Shown here piece by piece: positions 42,915 through 50,992 of a stretch of DNA of 64,000 nucleotides (position 1 is the first letter of the stretch; each line of letters begins with the position of its first letter). The notes beneath the pieces are model-generated. The model made no database searches. It worked only from the letters and a program-made list of their open reading frames with translations, and was not told the DNA's origin. The stretch is from Streptomyces sp. NBC_00433 (GTDB taxonomy: Bacteria; Actinomycetota; Actinomycetes; Streptomycetales; Streptomycetaceae): positions 5,661,501-5,725,500 of the forward strand of contig CP107926.1 in the NCBI GenBank assembly GCA_036015235.1, written 5' to 3'. A program made the translations under genes and the position numbers.

Positions 42915-43961
42915 GTCGGTGTTGTCCGCCCACTGGTCCACCCCGCCCACCAGCGGCAGGGCCCGCAGCTCCGGGTCGGTGACGGTATGGGCCAGCGCCT
43001 GCGCGAAGCGCTCCGCATGCAGCACGAGGTAGGGGCGTGAGTGGTAGGGGCGCCGCGTCGGGTCCACCCAGGCGGCGAGCCCGGACGCGTTCTGCTGGGC
43101 GGCCACCGCCTCGTAGGCGTCGCACAGGCACGCCTCCCTGACCTCGGCGTCCGTCGCCGCCAGCGCCCCACGCAGCGCGGGCCCGACCGTCCGGGCCGCG
43201 TCCAGCCGGGCGAAGGCACTCCCGAGCCACTTGCCGTAGGGGGCGTAGCGGCGTTCGAGCAGCAGGCACAGGCGCATCACGTCCCGCGCCAGGCGGGCGG
43301 CGACCACCGCGGAGCCGAGGTCGTCCCCGACCTCCGCGCACCGCCCGACGAACGCCTCCTCCTGCGACAACCGCTGCCACTGGCAGGCCAGCAGATAGCG
43401 CCACACCTGGTCCGGATACCAGGCCAGCCGCCGCCGCAGGCCGGTGAGCGTGCCGAGCCCGTCATGGAAGACGGCACCCCCGGTGACCTCGGCGAGGCGC
43501 TGCTGCGGCACGGCCAGCCAGTCGCGGGCGCCCGGCTCGGCGCCCTTCGGTCCGAGCCGCTCGGCCGCCCACGTGTCCACGGTGTGGACCCGCACCCGGT
43601 GGTCGACCGGCCCGTCGGTCACCTCCATGTGCCCCACCGGGTCCAGCGGACCACCGCCCGCCCGAAAATGCGTCGGCCACCCCCTGACCTGCTTGGGCAG
43701 CCGCTCCGCCAGCGCCAGGCCGATGCCCCGCGCCAGCCGCTGGTGGTCCTCCGCCCGCAGGAAGAGGTCGAGACGCGGACCCCAGTCGTGGTCCGCCGAC
43801 CGGGCGGTGTCGAACCCCAGCACCTCGGAGCCGGCCCCCACCCGGGCGGCGGCATGGGGCACACCCGGCGCCACGTCCCGCAGGACCGGCCGGACGCCTT
43901 CCTCGTACAGAGCCCTGGCCAGGTCGAGGCCGGAAACGAACGGTCCGCCGGAGGTCGTCAT
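42855..43961 (-). CDS. DUF4037 (nucleotidyltransferase-like) protein
   Basis: A 368-residue protein. The N-terminal part holds a nucleotidyltransferase-like motif (GFDTARSADHDWGPRLDLFL: G-x-S/T...D-x-D arrangement). The central helical region (QVWRYLLACQWQRLSQEEAF, and RYAPYGKWLGSAFARL) is typical of DUF4037. The ATG at 43961 has GGAG 9 bases upstream. It converges on, and overlaps by 60 bp, the second ATP-grasp gene. DUF4037 proteins are mostly uncharacterised; nucleotide transfer to a small molecule, as in antibiotic-inactivating relatives, is a suggestion by fold only. Confidence 0.85.
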   Translation of the reverse strand: MTTSGGPFVSGLDLARALYEEGVRPVLRDVAPGVPHAAARVGAGSEVLGFDTARSADHDWGPRLDLFLRAEDHQRLARGIGLALAERLPKQVRGWPTHFRAGGGPLDPVGHMEVTDGPVDHRVRVHTVDTWAAERLGPKGAEPGARDWLAVPQQRLAEVTGGAVFHDGLGTLTGLRRRLAWYPDQVWRYLLACQWQRLSQEEAFVGRCAEVGDDLGSAVVAARLARDVMRLCLLLERRYAPYGKWLGSAFARLDAARTVGPALRGALAATDAEVREACLCDAYEAVAAQQNASGLAAWVDPTRRPYHSRPYLVLHAERFAQALAHTVTDPELRALPLVGGVDQWADNTDLLGQPRAIRAAVDAVGEGP

Positions 43962-44221
43962 GGCCCTACTCTCCGCGCCCCGGGCGCCTGGCGCCCAGCT
44001 ATTTCGTGCCGGCCGTGCCCGCCGTGCAAGCCGCCGGATCGCGGCCCTGGAGCGGCCCGGACAAATCAGTACAAAGTTAAGGCCCGTATAAGTGGCCGCG
44101 GGGCTCCCTACGGATTTACGCTGAGTAAGGATGCAGCACTTCCGGGCGGGAGACCCGGAGGACATCCGTCGGTAGAACGACAACACTGCACAGTGCTCAC
44201 ACTGCGAAGGAGGTGGCTGGA

Positions 44222-44692
44222 ATGGCCACCGATTCGACTCACTCGACATCGCAGGGCCGCTCGACATCCGGGATAGAGAGCCACCCGGACCTTATGGCCC
44301 TCCGGGGCCGTTACGCCGAGGCGTCTGCGAAGCCGATCTCGGGGCTGATCGAGGGCCTCTGCCTGCTGACCGGTCTCTACCTGGCGATCTCGCCCTGGGT
44401 GGTCGGCTTCACGAACTTCACCAACCTGCGGGTCAGCAATCTGATCACGGGCATCGCGCTGGCCGTCCTGGCGATGGGCTTCGGCTCGGTGCTGGAACGG
44501 ACAGTCGGGCTCGGCTGGTGCGCCATCGCGATCGGCGTGTGGACGATCCTGGCGCCCTGGGCGATCGCCGGACCCAACGCCGCCATCACGCACACGATCG
44601 TCAACAACGCGATTGTCGGTGGTGTGGCTATTGCGCTTGGGCTGGCCACCATGGGCCTCGGGTTCATGGGCGGCAGGCGGCACGCGCACTGA
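44222..44692 (+). CDS. SPW-repeat membrane protein
   Basis: A 156-residue protein with four membrane segments in residues 45-150. The two SPW-type repeats are AISPWVVGF and ILAPWAIAG, the second degenerate. The N-terminus (about 40 residues) is polar. The ATG at 44222 lies 9 bases after GAAGGAGG; a GTG at 44213 is too close. The function of SPW proteins is unknown. There are no operon partners; the next 300 bases hold only repeats. Confidence 0.9.
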   Translation: MATDSTHSTSQGRSTSGIESHPDLMALRGRYAEASAKPISGLIEGLCLLTGLYLAISPWVVGFTNFTNLRVSNLITGIALAVLAMGFGSVLERTVGLGWCAIAIGVWTILAPWAIAGPNAAITHTIVNNAIVGGVAIALGLATMGLGFMGGRRHAH

Positions 44693-44852
44693 GGCAGAGC
44701 GCGAGTCGTACACCCTGCGGATGCACCACGGTGCGGACGGCAACTTGCCGCCCGCACCGCATTTTCCCCACGTGGGGGTTCCCTTTTCCCCCGTGCTGGG
44801 GGTCCGCTTTCCCTGGGGACGGGGGGTTCCCTTGCGCAGGGGGGCGCCCCCC

Positions 44853-44980
44853 AGGGGCGCGGGGAACTGCGCGCTCAGCCCCCCACCGGCCGGTGGTCCG
44901 GATGCGACAGCAACAGCCCCTTTCGCACGGTGGCGACGTGCAGCTTGTCGACGGCTGGTCGCGCAGTTCCCCGCGCCCCT
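44853..44980. repeat. inverted pair of the 21-bp AGGGGCGCGGGGAACTGCGCG element
   Basis: The 21-bp arm at 44853-44873 and its exact reverse complement at 44960-44980 are 86 bp apart. The same arm occurs at 48644-48664 and 48720-48740, and with one change at 61132-61152. It is a familiar Streptomyces intergenic repeat. The interval 44693-45004 holds no gene that I can see; it contains this pair and G-runs. Confidence 0.88.
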
Positions 44981-45004
44981 GGGGGCCCCGGCGTGGGGGG
45001 ACCG

Positions 45005-45271
45005 TCAGACGCGCATCTCGGCCGGGACGGCCGCCAGGGCGGCCTGGACGGCGGCGACGAGCCGCTGCGCGGACTCGGCGGTGAGTTCGACAGCCACGCG
45101 GGCCGCAGGCCCCCGGCTGGGATCGGCGAAGTCGATGTTCAGGGTGTGTTCGGCCATCGCGTGAACGGGGTGGTCGAAGTAGACGGTCACGTCGGAGACG
45201 TGGAACCACGAACCCCCCGGACCCTTCGCGCTCCCGTCAACGGCGTCCTTGACCGTCGTGTACGTGCACAA
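45005..45271 (-). CDS. DUF6295 family protein
   Basis: An 88-residue protein beginning MCTYTTVK, with FHVSDVTVYFDHPVHAMAEH and RGPAARVAVELTAESAQRLV blocks that I recognise from DUF6295 proteins of actinomycetes. The start is TTG 45271, needed to include the conserved MCTY opening. Its ribosome site (GAGGG) falls in the last unit of the adjoining 89-bp repeat array. It is transcribed from the same strand as the dienelactone hydrolase on the other side of the array. The function is unknown. Confidence 0.75.
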   Translation of the reverse strand: MCTYTTVKDAVDGSAKGPGGSWFHVSDVTVYFDHPVHAMAEHTLNIDFADPSRGPAARVAVELTAESAQRLVAAVQAALAAVPAEMRV

Positions 45272-45274
45272 CCT

Positions 45275-45541
45275 TCAGCCCTCATCTCTTGGGGTCGGTC
45301 TTCCTGCTCGCTTCCTGCGCGGACGGCCTCGTTCCTCGGCCGGCCACTACGGAAGCTCGGGCGTCAGCCCTCATCTTTTGGGGTCGGTCTTCCTGCTCGC
45401 TTCCTGCGCGGACGGCCTCGTTCCTCGGCCGGCCACTACGGAAGCTCGGGCGTCAGCCCTCATTTTTTGGGGTCGGTCTTCCTGCTCGCTTCCTGCGCGG
45501 ACGGCCTCGTTCCTCGGCCGGCCACTACGGAAGCTCGGGCG
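45275..45541. repeat. three 89-bp direct repeats between two minus-strand genes
   Basis: Units start at 45275, 45364 and 45453; a fourth partial at 45542 contains the stop of the hydrolase gene. The units differ in one short stretch (ATCTCTTGGGG, ATCTTTTGGGG, ATTTTTTGGGG), a stepwise C-to-T series. The core is homologous to the 92-bp array at 29119. Here too each minus-strand unit ends with the TGA-containing end of the upstream gene and a ribosome-site-like stretch. Confidence 0.92.
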
Positions 45542-46306
45542 TCAGCCCTCCAGGTGCTTCGCGAAGAACGTCGCGATCCGCTCCCAGCCGTCGACCGCGG
45601 CAGCGACGCGGTAGCCGGGACGGTTGACCGCGAAGAAGCCGTGGCCGGCGTCCTCGTAGCTGTGGAATTCGAAGTCGTTGCCCTGCTCGGTGAGGATGCG
45701 GCCGAGTTCGGCCACCTGCTCGGGGCCGGGGTGCTGGTCCTCGGCGCCGAAGAGGCCGAGCAGGGGGGCGGAGAGGCCGGGCAGGTCGGCGAGCAGGTTG
45801 GTGACGCGGAGGTCGAGGCCCGGCGGCACCTCGCCCACGACGAAGGCGCCGTAGCAGTCGACGGCGGCGTCGAGGTCGAGGCGGCAGGCGGCCAGGACGG
45901 ACTGGCGGCCGCCGGAGCAGTGGCCGATGACGCCGACCTTGCCGTTGGCGGCGGGCAGCGCCCGCAGATACGCGGCGGCGCCGGCGACATCGCCGACCAG
46001 GCGGTCGTCGGGGACGCCGCCGCGGGAGCGGGCCACGGCGCTGGCGTCGGCGGGGTCCGCGCCGGGGGCCTCACGGCTGTAGAGGTTGGGGCAGATCGCG
46101 TCGTAGCCCAGCTCCGCGAAGTGCCGCACCATCTCCTTGGTCTCACGGTCGTATCCGGGCATGTGGTGGATGACCACGACGCCGCCGCGGGGGGCGTCGC
46201 CGGCGGGACGGGCGAGATACGCCTCGATCTGGTCGCCGTCGTGCCCGGCGACGGAGAGGGTCGTCGCGAAGAGTGAGCCGGGGGACGTATCCGGGTATTG
46301 AGTCAT
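45542..46306 (-). CDS. dienelactone hydrolase family protein
   Basis: A 254-residue alpha/beta hydrolase. The nucleophile is Cys130 in GHCSGGRQ, the mark of dienelactone hydrolases; Asp190 (GAEDQHP) and His222 (DAGHGFF) complete the triad. ATG 46306 begins 7 bases after a minus-strand TATAGC box (46319-46314), so its mRNA may be leaderless. It is divergent from a MarR gene at 46355 and probably controlled by it. The family cleaves dienelactones in aromatic catabolism, but many members have other ester substrates; no other aromatic-pathway genes are near. Confidence 0.9.
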   Translation of the reverse strand: MTQYPDTSPGSLFATTLSVAGHDGDQIEAYLARPAGDAPRGGVVVIHHMPGYDRETKEMVRHFAELGYDAICPNLYSREAPGADPADASAVARSRGGVPDDRLVGDVAGAAAYLRALPAANGKVGVIGHCSGGRQSVLAACRLDLDAAVDCYGAFVVGEVPPGLDLRVTNLLADLPGLSAPLLGLFGAEDQHPGPEQVAELGRILTEQGNDFEFHSYEDAGHGFFAVNRPGYRVAAAVDGWERIATFFAKHLEG

Positions 46307-46313
46307 GGCGCCA

Positions 46314-46348
46314 GCTATACCATAAGGCTGGACTGATCAGTTTATACT
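46314..46348. promoter_or_regulatory. back-to-back leaderless promoters with a palindromic operator
   Basis: A minus-strand -10 box TATAGC (46319-46314) stands 7 bases from the hydrolase ATG. A plus-strand TATACT (46343-46348) stands 6 bases from the MarR ATG. Between them ACTGATCAGT (46332-46341) is a perfect 10-bp palindrome, a likely MarR site. Neither gene has a ribosome site. Confidence 0.6.
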
Positions 46349-46354
46349 GAATAC

Positions 46355-46861
46355 ATGGCTGCCAGCAGCACAGACCCGGAGCAGCACGGGGAGCCGGACC
46401 CGGACAAGGATCCGGCGGACGCGCCACCCGCCGACAGCGGCCCGGCCCGCATCGCGGCCGACCTGCGCGCGGCGATCGGACCCCTGGTCAGACGGCTGCG
46501 GCAGTTCAGGCCCGACGACGAGCTGACGCTCTCCCAGACCTCCGCCCTGGTGCGGCTCGACCGCGAAGGGCCCGCGACGGGCTCGGAGTTGGCGGCCGGC
46601 GAGGGCGTACGCCCGCAGTCCATGGCCGCGATCCTGGCCGTGCTCTACGAGCGCGGCCTCATCGTCCGCGACCCGGACCCGGTGGACGGCCGGCGCATCG
46701 TCGTATCGTTGTCGGCGGCCGGGCGCGAGGGCCTGCGCGGCGCCCGGCAGAAGAAGGGGCGGCGGCTGACGCAGGCCATCGCCGACGAGTTGACACCCGA
46801 TGAGCAGGCCGTACTCGCGGCCGCTCTCCCGCTGCTGGAGAGGATCACCCGACGTGTCTGA
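46355..46861 (+). CDS. MarR-family regulator
   Basis: A 168-residue winged-helix regulator: LTLSQTSALVRLDREGPATG, then ASELAAGEGVRPQSMAAILA-type HTH and wing RDPDPVDGRRIVVSL. The N-terminal 25 residues are acidic and Pro-rich. It is probably leaderless, because TATACT lies 6 bases upstream. The MFS exporter gene overlaps its 3' end by 8 bp and the hydrolase is divergent, so it likely represses both until its ligand binds. Confidence 0.92.
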   Translation: MAASSTDPEQHGEPDPDKDPADAPPADSGPARIAADLRAAIGPLVRRLRQFRPDDELTLSQTSALVRLDREGPATGSELAAGEGVRPQSMAAILAVLYERGLIVRDPDPVDGRRIVVSLSAAGREGLRGARQKKGRRLTQAIADELTPDEQAVLAAALPLLERITRRV

Positions 46862-48593
46862 GCCCGCGGACATACGGCTCGCCCCGGACGGCGACGCTCC
46901 GGGCGGCGGCGCCACGGCGGTCGAGCCCCCGGACCGCTACAAGTGGGTGGCGCTGTCCAACACCAGCCTGGGGATGTTCATGGCCACGGTGGACTCGTCC
47001 ATCGTGATCATCTCCATGCCGGCGATCTTCCGCGGCATCCACCTGGACCCCTTCGCGGCCGGAAACATCAGCTACCTGCTGTGGATGATCATGGGGTATC
47101 TGCTGGTCACCGCGGTGCTGGTGGTCACCCTCGGGCGGCTCGGCGACATCATGGGCCGGGTGCGGATGTACAACCTCGGCTTCGTCGTCTTCACGCTCGC
47201 CTCCGTCGCGCTGTCCTTCGACCCCTTCCTCGGCGGCTCCGGGGCGATGTGGCTGATCGCCTGGCGGGTGGTGCAGGCGCTCGGCGGCTCCATGCTGATG
47301 GCGAACTCCGCCGCGATCATCACCGACGCCTTCCCCGCGCACCAGCGCGGCACGGCGCTCGGCATCAACCAGATATCGGCGCTGAGCGGGACCTTCATCG
47401 GCCTGGTGCTGGGCGGGCTGCTGTCCGCGTGGGACTGGCGGGCGGTCTTCTGGGTCAACCTGCCGGTCGGCATCCTCGGCACGATCTGGGCCTACCGCTC
47501 GCTGCGCGAGACCTCGGCCCGGCAGAAGTCCCGCATCGACTGGTGGGGCAACCTCACCTTCGCCTGCGGCCTGGGCGCGCTGCTGATCTCCATCACCTAC
47601 GGCATCCAGCCCTACGCCGGCCACACGATGGGCTGGACCAGCCCCAAGGTGCTGTCCGGCCTGATCGGCGGCGTGGTGCTGCTGGCGGTCTTCTGCGTCA
47701 TCGAGTCCCGGGTGCCCGAGCCGATGTTCCACCTCTCGCTCTTCCGCAACCGGGCCTTCGCGGCCGGCAACGCCGCCTCCCTGCTCGCGTCCGTGGCACG
47801 CGGCGGGCTGCAGTTCATGCTGATCATCTGGCTCCAGGGCATCTGGCTGCCCCTGCACGGCTACGACTTCGCCGACGCGCCGCTGTGGGCGGGCATCTTC
47901 CTGCTGCCGCTGACCGCCGGCTTCCTCATCTCGGGACCGCTGTGCGGCTGGCTGTCCGACCGCTACGGGGTGCGCTTCTTCACCACCGGCGGCCTGCTGC
48001 TCTTCTCGGCCAGCTTCGTCGGGCTGCTGCTGCTGCCGATCGTCTTCCCCTACTGGGCGTTCGCGCTGCTCATCATGTGCAACGGGATGGGCTCGGGGAT
48101 GTTCGCCGCGCCGAACACCTCGGCGATCATGAGCAGCGTCCCGGTCACCCACCGGGGGGCCGCGTCCGGGATGCGGTCCACCTTCCAGAACAGCGGGATG
48201 TCGCTGTCGATCGGCATCTTCTTCTCGCTGCTGATCATCGGGCTGGCGAACCGGTTGCCCGCGGCGCTCTCCTCGGGGCTGCAGGCGCAGGGCGTGCCGG
48301 CCGCCACCGCCGAGCACGCGGCCTCGCTGCCGCCCGTCTCGACGGTCTTCTCCGCCTTCCTCGGCATCAACCCGGTCCAGACGCTGCTCGGGCCCAGCGG
48401 GGTCCTCGACACGCTGCCCGCGCACAACCGGGAGGTGCTGACGGGCAAGTCGTTCTTCCCGAACCTGATTTCGGGGCCCTTCCACCACGGCCTGCTGATC
48501 GTCTTCGCGACGGCGACCGTGATGGGTCTGCTGGCGGCCACCGCCTCGCTCCTGCGCGGAGGGGCGCGTCCGCGGTCCGCACAAGACGACTAA
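46854..48593 (+). CDS. MFS drug/proton antiporter, DHA2 (EmrB/QacA) family
   Basis: A 579-residue transporter with about 14 membrane helices. It has the motif-A-like GRLGDIMGRVRMY loop after helix 2, the motif-C-like ISALSGTFIGLVLGG in helix 5 and the opening SNTSLGMFMATVDSSIV seen in this family. The GTG start at 46854 lies inside the MarR 3' end, 6 bases after GAGAGGA. Gene order suggests MarR-controlled export of a toxic compound, possibly the substrate or product of the adjacent hydrolase. Confidence 0.93.
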   Translation: MSEPADIRLAPDGDAPGGGATAVEPPDRYKWVALSNTSLGMFMATVDSSIVIISMPAIFRGIHLDPFAAGNISYLLWMIMGYLLVTAVLVVTLGRLGDIMGRVRMYNLGFVVFTLASVALSFDPFLGGSGAMWLIAWRVVQALGGSMLMANSAAIITDAFPAHQRGTALGINQISALSGTFIGLVLGGLLSAWDWRAVFWVNLPVGILGTIWAYRSLRETSARQKSRIDWWGNLTFACGLGALLISITYGIQPYAGHTMGWTSPKVLSGLIGGVVLLAVFCVIESRVPEPMFHLSLFRNRAFAAGNAASLLASVARGGLQFMLIIWLQGIWLPLHGYDFADAPLWAGIFLLPLTAGFLISGPLCGWLSDRYGVRFFTTGGLLLFSASFVGLLLLPIVFPYWAFALLIMCNGMGSGMFAAPNTSAIMSSVPVTHRGAASGMRSTFQNSGMSLSIGIFFSLLIIGLANRLPAALSSGLQAQGVPAATAEHAASLPPVSTVFSAFLGINPVQTLLGPSGVLDTLPAHNREVLTGKSFFPNLISGPFHHGLLIVFATATVMGLLAATASLLRGGARPRSAQDD

Positions 48594-48643
48594 GCGGTTG
48601 CCCCCCGCACCTGTCGGTCGACCGCGGCTCCGTCGCGGTTGAG

Positions 48644-48740
48644 CGCGCAGTTCCCCGCGCCCCTTTTGGCCTGCGTCCTCCTACGCCCAGCGTCGGCTCC
48701 TGGAGGGTGAGCGTTTTTCAGGGGCGCGGGGAACTGCGCG
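48644..48740. repeat. second inverted pair of the 21-bp element
   Basis: CGCGCAGTTCCCCGCGCCCCT at 48644-48664 (given here in two parts as CGCGCAGTTC and CCCGCGCCCCT) and its reverse complement at 48720-48740 are 55 bp apart. The pair fills the gap 48594-48895, which otherwise holds no gene I can see. The orientation is opposite to the pair at 44853. GTGAGCGTTTTTC precedes the right arm, as a similar string precedes the copy at 61132. Confidence 0.85.
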
Positions 48741-48895
48741 ACCAGCCACGACGAGGCCGCAGGCGAGCAACGCCACCGCGAGTGGCAATCACCCAGGCGC
48801 CCAGGCCGCACGCAGTGGTCGGGGCGAGGCCGTAACGAAGAAGGCGCGCCGGCGCGTCAAGAAGGTGGAGGTCGAACCCGAAGGGAGCCGCAGGC

Positions 48896-49405
48896 GTGCG
48901 TCATGTGCAAACCCAGGCGTATCTGGAGTTCGCGCGGGCCAGAACGGGCCCGTTATACCGGTCTGCCTGCCTGCTCACCAGCGGCGACACGCACCTGGCG
49001 GAGGACCTGGTCCAGGAGACCCTGGGCCGGATGTACCTGGTCTGGGCGCGGACGTCCAAGGTGGGAAATCCGGCCGCGTACGCGCAAACCGTGCTGGTGC
49101 GGGCCTTCCTGACGCACCAGCGGCGCCGCAGCAGTACGGAGCGCCCGATCGCCGAGCCGCCCGACCGGCCGTCGCCGCCCGGCGGGGACGCGACCTTGCG
49201 CATCACCCTGCTGGACGCGCTCGCCCGGCTCGCCCCGAAGGACCGGGCCGTGCTGGTGCTGCGCTACTGGGAGGACCGCAGCATCGAGGAGACGGCCGCC
49301 GCCCTGGACGCGACCCCCGGCGCGATACGCACCCGGTGCGTCCGCGCGCTTGGCCGGCTGCGGGACGAACTCGGCGGAGAACTCGCCGATCTCGTCGCCC
49401 GCTGA
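48896..49405 (+). CDS. SigE-family ECF sigma factor
   Basis: A 169-residue two-domain sigma factor: region 2 LYRSACLLTSGDTHLAEDLV and QETLGRMYLVW, region 4 LPKDRAVLVLRYWEDRSIEE-like (APKDRAVLVLRYW) and TAAALDATPGAIRTRCVRALG. It is of the 'SigE family' annotated in Streptomyces, typically SanA-region sized. The GTG is 9 bases after AAGGGAG. The next gene encodes a one-helix membrane protein 91 bp downstream, a probable anti-sigma or extracytoplasmic partner. Confidence 0.92.
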   Translation: MRHVQTQAYLEFARARTGPLYRSACLLTSGDTHLAEDLVQETLGRMYLVWARTSKVGNPAAYAQTVLVRAFLTHQRRRSSTERPIAEPPDRPSPPGGDATLRITLLDALARLAPKDRAVLVLRYWEDRSIEETAAALDATPGAIRTRCVRALGRLRDELGGELADLVAR

Positions 49406-49466
49406 ACGGCCCGCTGAACGGCCCGCTGAACTGCCCACCGAACCGCCCCACCGAACCGCCCCACTG
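49399..49466. repeat. 12-13 bp tandem repeat at the end of the sigma gene
   Basis: About six degenerate units (CCCGCTGAACGG, later CCCACCGAACCG) run from the sigma stop codon to just before the next gene. The first unit contains the TGA stop. Confidence 0.75.
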
Positions 49467-49496
49467 ACGTACCACCACCCCCGTGAGGACACCCCC

Positions 49497-50360
49497 ATGC
49501 CCGTGGAATTCGAGGACGAGCTCGGCGACGCGCTGCGCTCCACCGCCGACACCTTCCAGCCCGACGACCCGCACGCCCTGGTGGGCGGGGGTCACCAGCG
49601 AGGCCGCCGGCTGCGCCGCCGGCGTACGGTCACCGTCGTGGCGGGCGCCGCCGCCTTCGCGGCGGTCGCGGTCGGCGGGGTGCTGGCCGGCGGGCTCGCG
49701 CAGGGCGGGGGCCACAGCAGCGGTGTGGCCGCGGCGCCCGAGCGGCCGAAGCCCGTGCGGTCGGTCGACGCGGCGGCCCCCGTGGTGACCGGCACGCAGG
49801 TCGCCCGGATCTTCGCCGGCCTGCTGCCCGTCGGGAAGGTCACCGAACTGACGGGTTACGGTCCGCAGGACCGGCCGGTCCCGGACGCGCTCGCGACGGC
49901 CGTCTTCGACAACGGCCCCGGCCCCGGCCTGGTCGAGGTCGACCTCCAGCGCCAGGCCAACCCCGTCGACAACTGCCCGCACCCCGCGCCCTCGGGCACG
50001 TGGTGCTCCCTCACCCATGTGCACGGCGGCTCGCTGACGCTCTTCAAGGGCTACGAGTACCCGGACCGCCGCACCGACGTGAAGGAGTGGGTGGCGACGT
50101 TCGTCACACCGAACGGCGCCCAGATCCAGCTGAGCCAGTGGAATTCGCGGCAGGAGAAGGGCTCCCCCGTCTCGCGGCCGACCCCGCCGCTGAGCCTCGC
50201 CCAGATGACCGCGGTGGTCACCAGCGGCAAGTGGAAGCCGGTGCTGGCCGGGCTTCCCGCGTCGGACGACCTCGGCGGGGGCAAGGACGACGCGCCCGGC
50301 GCGTCGGCGGACGGCGGGAAGGCCCCGCAGTCCAAGGCGGACACCGCGGCGAACGGCTGA
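49497..50360 (+). CDS. single-pass membrane protein, likely partner of the SigE-type sigma factor
   Basis: A 287-residue protein. It has a cytoplasmic N-terminus of about 43 residues (MPVEFEDELGDALRSTADTF, ending RRLRRRRT), one membrane helix at 44-68 (VVAGAAAFAAVAVGGVLAGGL) and an extracytoplasmic domain with two Cys (NCPHPAPSGTWC). No ZAS-type HxxxCxxC motif is present. The ATG is 8 bases after GAGGA. Placement right behind a SigE-type gene suggests an anti-sigma or signal-sensing role; this is inferred. Confidence 0.75.
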   Translation: MPVEFEDELGDALRSTADTFQPDDPHALVGGGHQRGRRLRRRRTVTVVAGAAAFAAVAVGGVLAGGLAQGGGHSSGVAAAPERPKPVRSVDAAAPVVTGTQVARIFAGLLPVGKVTELTGYGPQDRPVPDALATAVFDNGPGPGLVEVDLQRQANPVDNCPHPAPSGTWCSLTHVHGGSLTLFKGYEYPDRRTDVKEWVATFVTPNGAQIQLSQWNSRQEKGSPVSRPTPPLSLAQMTAVVTSGKWKPVLAGLPASDDLGGGKDDAPGASADGGKAPQSKADTAANG

Positions 50361-50523
50361 CACATCGGGTCGGACGGCGCCAGACCTGGGGGGTCTTCCC
50401 GTTCACGCGCTTTTTGCGCATGCTTTGAGTACCCGGGTGCCGTCTGCGGCGGCTTTCGGGTGACAATGCGAAGTCGAGGCGCAAGACGTACGAAGCACGC
50501 CCCCTGAGTGAAGCGAGGATCCC

Positions 50524-50808
50524 ATGTTGCGAAACGGGCTGGAGCCGTGGCACCTGATCGTGGTGGCGATCGTCGTCATCGTGCTCTTCGGTTCGAAGAA
50601 GCTCCCCGAGGCCGCCCGCGGCCTGGGCAAGTCGATGCGCATCCTGAAGTCCGAGGCCAAGGCGATGAAGAGCGACGACCCGGGCGCCACGGCGAGTGCC
50701 GCCCCGGCGTCCACGCCGACCCCGGCGCCGGAGGCCATCACCCCCACTGACGTGGTGGCGGCCAACGAGGCCGCCCCGGCGCCGCAGGCCACGACCACGG
50801 TGAAGTAG
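50524..50808 (+). CDS. tatA: twin-arginine translocase subunit TatA
   Basis: A 94-residue Tat component: a short N-terminus, one membrane helix (LEPWHLIVVAIVVIVLFG), the hinge FGSKKLPEAARGLGKS and an amphipathic helix, then an acidic, Pro/Ala-rich tail. It exports folded proteins with Tat signal peptides. The ATG follows GAGGA. It is a monocistronic gene with a strong terminator at 50833; tatC is not in the window. Many Streptomyces have two tatA copies; which one this is cannot be told here. Confidence 0.93.
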   Translation: MLRNGLEPWHLIVVAIVVIVLFGSKKLPEAARGLGKSMRILKSEAKAMKSDDPGATASAAPASTPTPAPEAITPTDVVAANEAAPAPQATTTVK

Positions 50809-50832
50809 CGCGCACCCGCCGGCAAGGCGGCG

Positions 50833-50869
50833 AGCCCCGGACGGGACCCATCGGGACCCGTCCGGGGCT
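50833..50869 (+). terminator. hairpin terminator after tatA
   Basis: A perfect 13-bp stem (AGCCCCGGACGGG / CCCGTCCGGGGCT) with an 11-base loop, followed by TTTGT. Confidence 0.8.
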
Positions 50870-50992
50870 TTGTGCTGCCAGGGGCTTGCGCCGGGGCCGG
50901 CGGCGGGATCCGGGCCGCCTTTTCCGGGATCCGGCAGTGTTGGTAGGTTCTCGGCGTCCGGGTTGTGGAAGCCGGTCAGGGGTGGGGTTGCG

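Noticed and set aside
44693-45164. Possible small genes in the G-rich gap after the SPW gene.
   Set aside because: The frames have no ribosome sites or recognisable sequence; the gap is explained by the inverted 21-bp repeat pair and G-runs.
29119-45541. The two three-copy arrays as possible CRISPR loci.
   Set aside because: The units abut directly without unique spacers, are 92 and 89 bp long, and no cas genes are present.
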